6,849 bases of DNA from Candidatus Margulisiibacteriota bacterium (GTDB lineage: Bacteria > Margulisbacteria > WOR-1 > XYC2-FULL-46-14 > JAHJBW01). Under the pieces are notes generated by a model. It did no database searches. It saw only the letters and a list, made by a program, of their open reading frames with translations, and was not told the DNA's origin. Where the stretch lies: contig JAHJBW010000176.1 of NCBI GenBank assembly GCA_018813405.1, positions 1 through 6,849 on the forward strand, written 5' to 3'. Numbering within the stretch: the stretch's first letter is position 1; each line of letters starts with the position of its first letter. Shown piece after piece: positions 6,071-6,849 of this stretch. The translations under genes were made by a program, and so were the position numbers.

Positions 6071-6116
6071 GGCAAGGGCCTCGGTCCGATCTCGGCCGAA
6101 CGGTTTATCCCTTGCC
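6071..6116. repeat. Two-tier inverted repeat (possible RNA hairpin)
   Basis: GGCAAGGG (6071-6078) pairs perfectly with CCCTTGCC (6109-6116). Inside it, TCGGTC (6081-6086) pairs with GGCCGA (6094-6099), with one G-T pair. Read on the minus strand, a T-rich stretch (ATTTGTTTTTAG) follows a few bases after the hairpin, so it could act as a terminator ahead of the lptB promoter. The distance between stem and T-run is longer than ideal. The element is much richer in G+C than the flanking spacer. Confidence 0.4.
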
Positions 6117-6126
6117 GATAATTAAC

Positions 6127-6168
6127 TTCCCAAGAAGGCGAAAAATCGATTTTTCGCCTTCTTGGGAA
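6127..6168. terminator. Perfect 42-bp palindrome, likely terminator of the right-hand gene
   Basis: Every base from 6127 to 6147 is complementary to its partner from 6168 back to 6148, giving an uninterrupted 21-bp dyad with a TCGA centre. The arms contain AAGAAGGCGAAAAA and its complement, so either strand carries a GC core followed by a T-rich half. It starts about 35 bp past the stop codon of the gene ending at 6203, the right place for a terminator. There is no long T-run outside the stem, so it could instead be a DNA-level element such as a mobile palindromic repeat or a protein-binding site. Confidence 0.45.
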
Positions 6169-6202
6169 AACACTTTAATCTTCCCCGGGCCATTCATCCA
6201 TC

Positions 6203-6849
6203 TCAAAATGTTGTTATGATATCAGATATGATTTTTTCTAATTCGTAATAATCCTTATAATAATCAACATATGCATCAAATGCTCTTTCTTGCGAATTTC
6301 CCTCACGAAAACGATGAATAGATATTTTCATCAAAGAATCGGTTGCCGTCAAATCAAATAATACTGGATCAAGCAATAATTTCACCCCAAGAGGGTTAAA
6401 ATTATGTTCAATAAATTTATTTCTTGTTTCAGTAAATTTTTTACAAAATATTTCTTGTGGTTCGTTTAATAATCGACAGCGCCTCAATAGATCAATACAT
6501 TTTTTTCCATGGTGATAAACCGAATGAAAACTTACTTCACAAAATTTGTCCGCGTCAGTCCTTTCATCACTTTCCTCAAAAGCCAATCTTATTGATTTAT
6601 ACTTGTTAATTTTCAATTGCTTAAAACTATAATAAAACAACTGAACTGAATCAAATAAGAACCTATAGATTTGCCTCTCAGTATTCCAGAAGCTGCCAAA
6701 AGATTTCCACTTTTTGTTCCAATAAGGAATAAATCCTGATAAATCGATTTGTTTTTCTGTTGGATTAGTCTGATATCTGCTTATATAATTCTTATCACCA
6801 AATATTTCTTTGTCTTCAGGAGAAGATACAATCTTTACAATTGTTGTTG
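6203..6849 (-). CDS. Unknown protein with a possible HEPN-type RxxxxxH motif (partial, 5' end off right edge)
   Basis: The minus-strand frame is open from the window edge (first full codon at 6847) to a TGA at 6203-6205, giving 214 visible codons. A TTG at 6640 could be read as a start, but 69 further sense codons precede it without a stop, so the true start is outside the window. I do not recognise the family. The visible protein is rich in aromatic and charged residues, with a Trp/Tyr/Phe-rich stretch (visible residues about 41-80) and a probably helical remainder. ETRNKFIEHNF carries R142-N-x4-H148, which fits the R-(polar)-x3-5-H pattern of HEPN ribonucleases; this is suggestive only. It is AT-rich like the NYN gene and unlike the lpt operon it precedes. 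A 42-bp palindrome lies just downstream. HEPN would imply RNA cleavage or a toxin/defence role; a plain hypothetical helical protein is equally possible. Confidence 0.7.
   Translation of the reverse strand, partial: TTIVKIVSSPEDKEIFGDKNYISRYQTNPTEKQIDLSGFIPYWNKKWKSFGSFWNTERQIYRFLFDSVQLFYYSFKQLKINKYKSIRLAFEESDERTDADKFCEVSFHSVYHHGKKCIDLLRRCRLLNEPQEIFCKKFTETRNKFIEHNFNPLGVKLLLDPVLFDLTATDSLMKISIHRFREGNSQERAFDAYVDYYKDYYELEKIISDIITTF

Noticed and set aside
6203..6640. A complete 145-residue gene starting at a TTG at 6640
   Set aside because: The same frame stays open for 69 more codons to the window edge, so the gene is 5'-truncated by the window rather than starting at this TTG.

Overview
The window looks like a chromosomal piece from a diderm (outer-membrane) bacterium. 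Its core is a tightly packed minus-strand operon with two parts of the LPS transport machine, the ATPase LptB and an LptF/LptG-type permease. These are followed by a DUF3084 membrane protein, a small RNase H-fold (YqgF/RuvC-like) protein and a Pif1-type helicase carrying a C-terminal WYL domain. LptB, LptF/G and DUF3084 together suggest a deep-branching diderm lineage (Negativicutes-like, or a cyanobacteria-related phylum such as Margulisbacteria). The sequence alone does not settle this. Core-operon rows are about half G+C.

Layout, left to right. 1-470: ParB-like DNA-binding protein on the minus strand, running off the left edge. 474-625: AT-rich spacer with a strong plus-strand promoter (TTGACT-17-TATAAT) just before a hairpin plus T-run, which together look like a roughly 60-nt RNA gene. 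626-1147: NYN/LabA-like (PIN-fold) putative RNase, minus strand, AT-rich, with its own promoter at 1168-1196. 1236-6009: the five-gene operon, transcribed right to left in the order lptB, lptF/G, DUF3084, RNase H-fold gene, pif1-WYL. Its junctions overlap by 1, 1, 4 and 17 nt. 6010-6202: spacer holding an extended -10 that predicts a leaderless lptB mRNA, a two-tier hairpin, and a perfect 42-bp palindrome. 6203-6849: 3' part of an AT-rich gene of unknown function whose 5' end lies beyond the right edge; it contains an R-N-x4-H motif reminiscent of HEPN RNases.

The lpt genes would act at the inner membrane: LptB hydrolyses ATP to drive LptF/G-type extraction of LPS. DUF3084 has two N-terminal membrane segments and a coiled coil, and may work with them. 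The last two operon genes appear to concern nucleic-acid metabolism. The NYN gene and the right-hand gene are clearly more AT-rich than the operon, which suggests separately acquired accessory genes on either side of a conserved block. I see no tRNA, rRNA, CRISPR array, transposase or integrase. No single undescribed system is evident. The best leads are the small RNA candidate, the leaderless lptB start, the DUF3084-Lpt linkage and the two RNase-like flanking genes.
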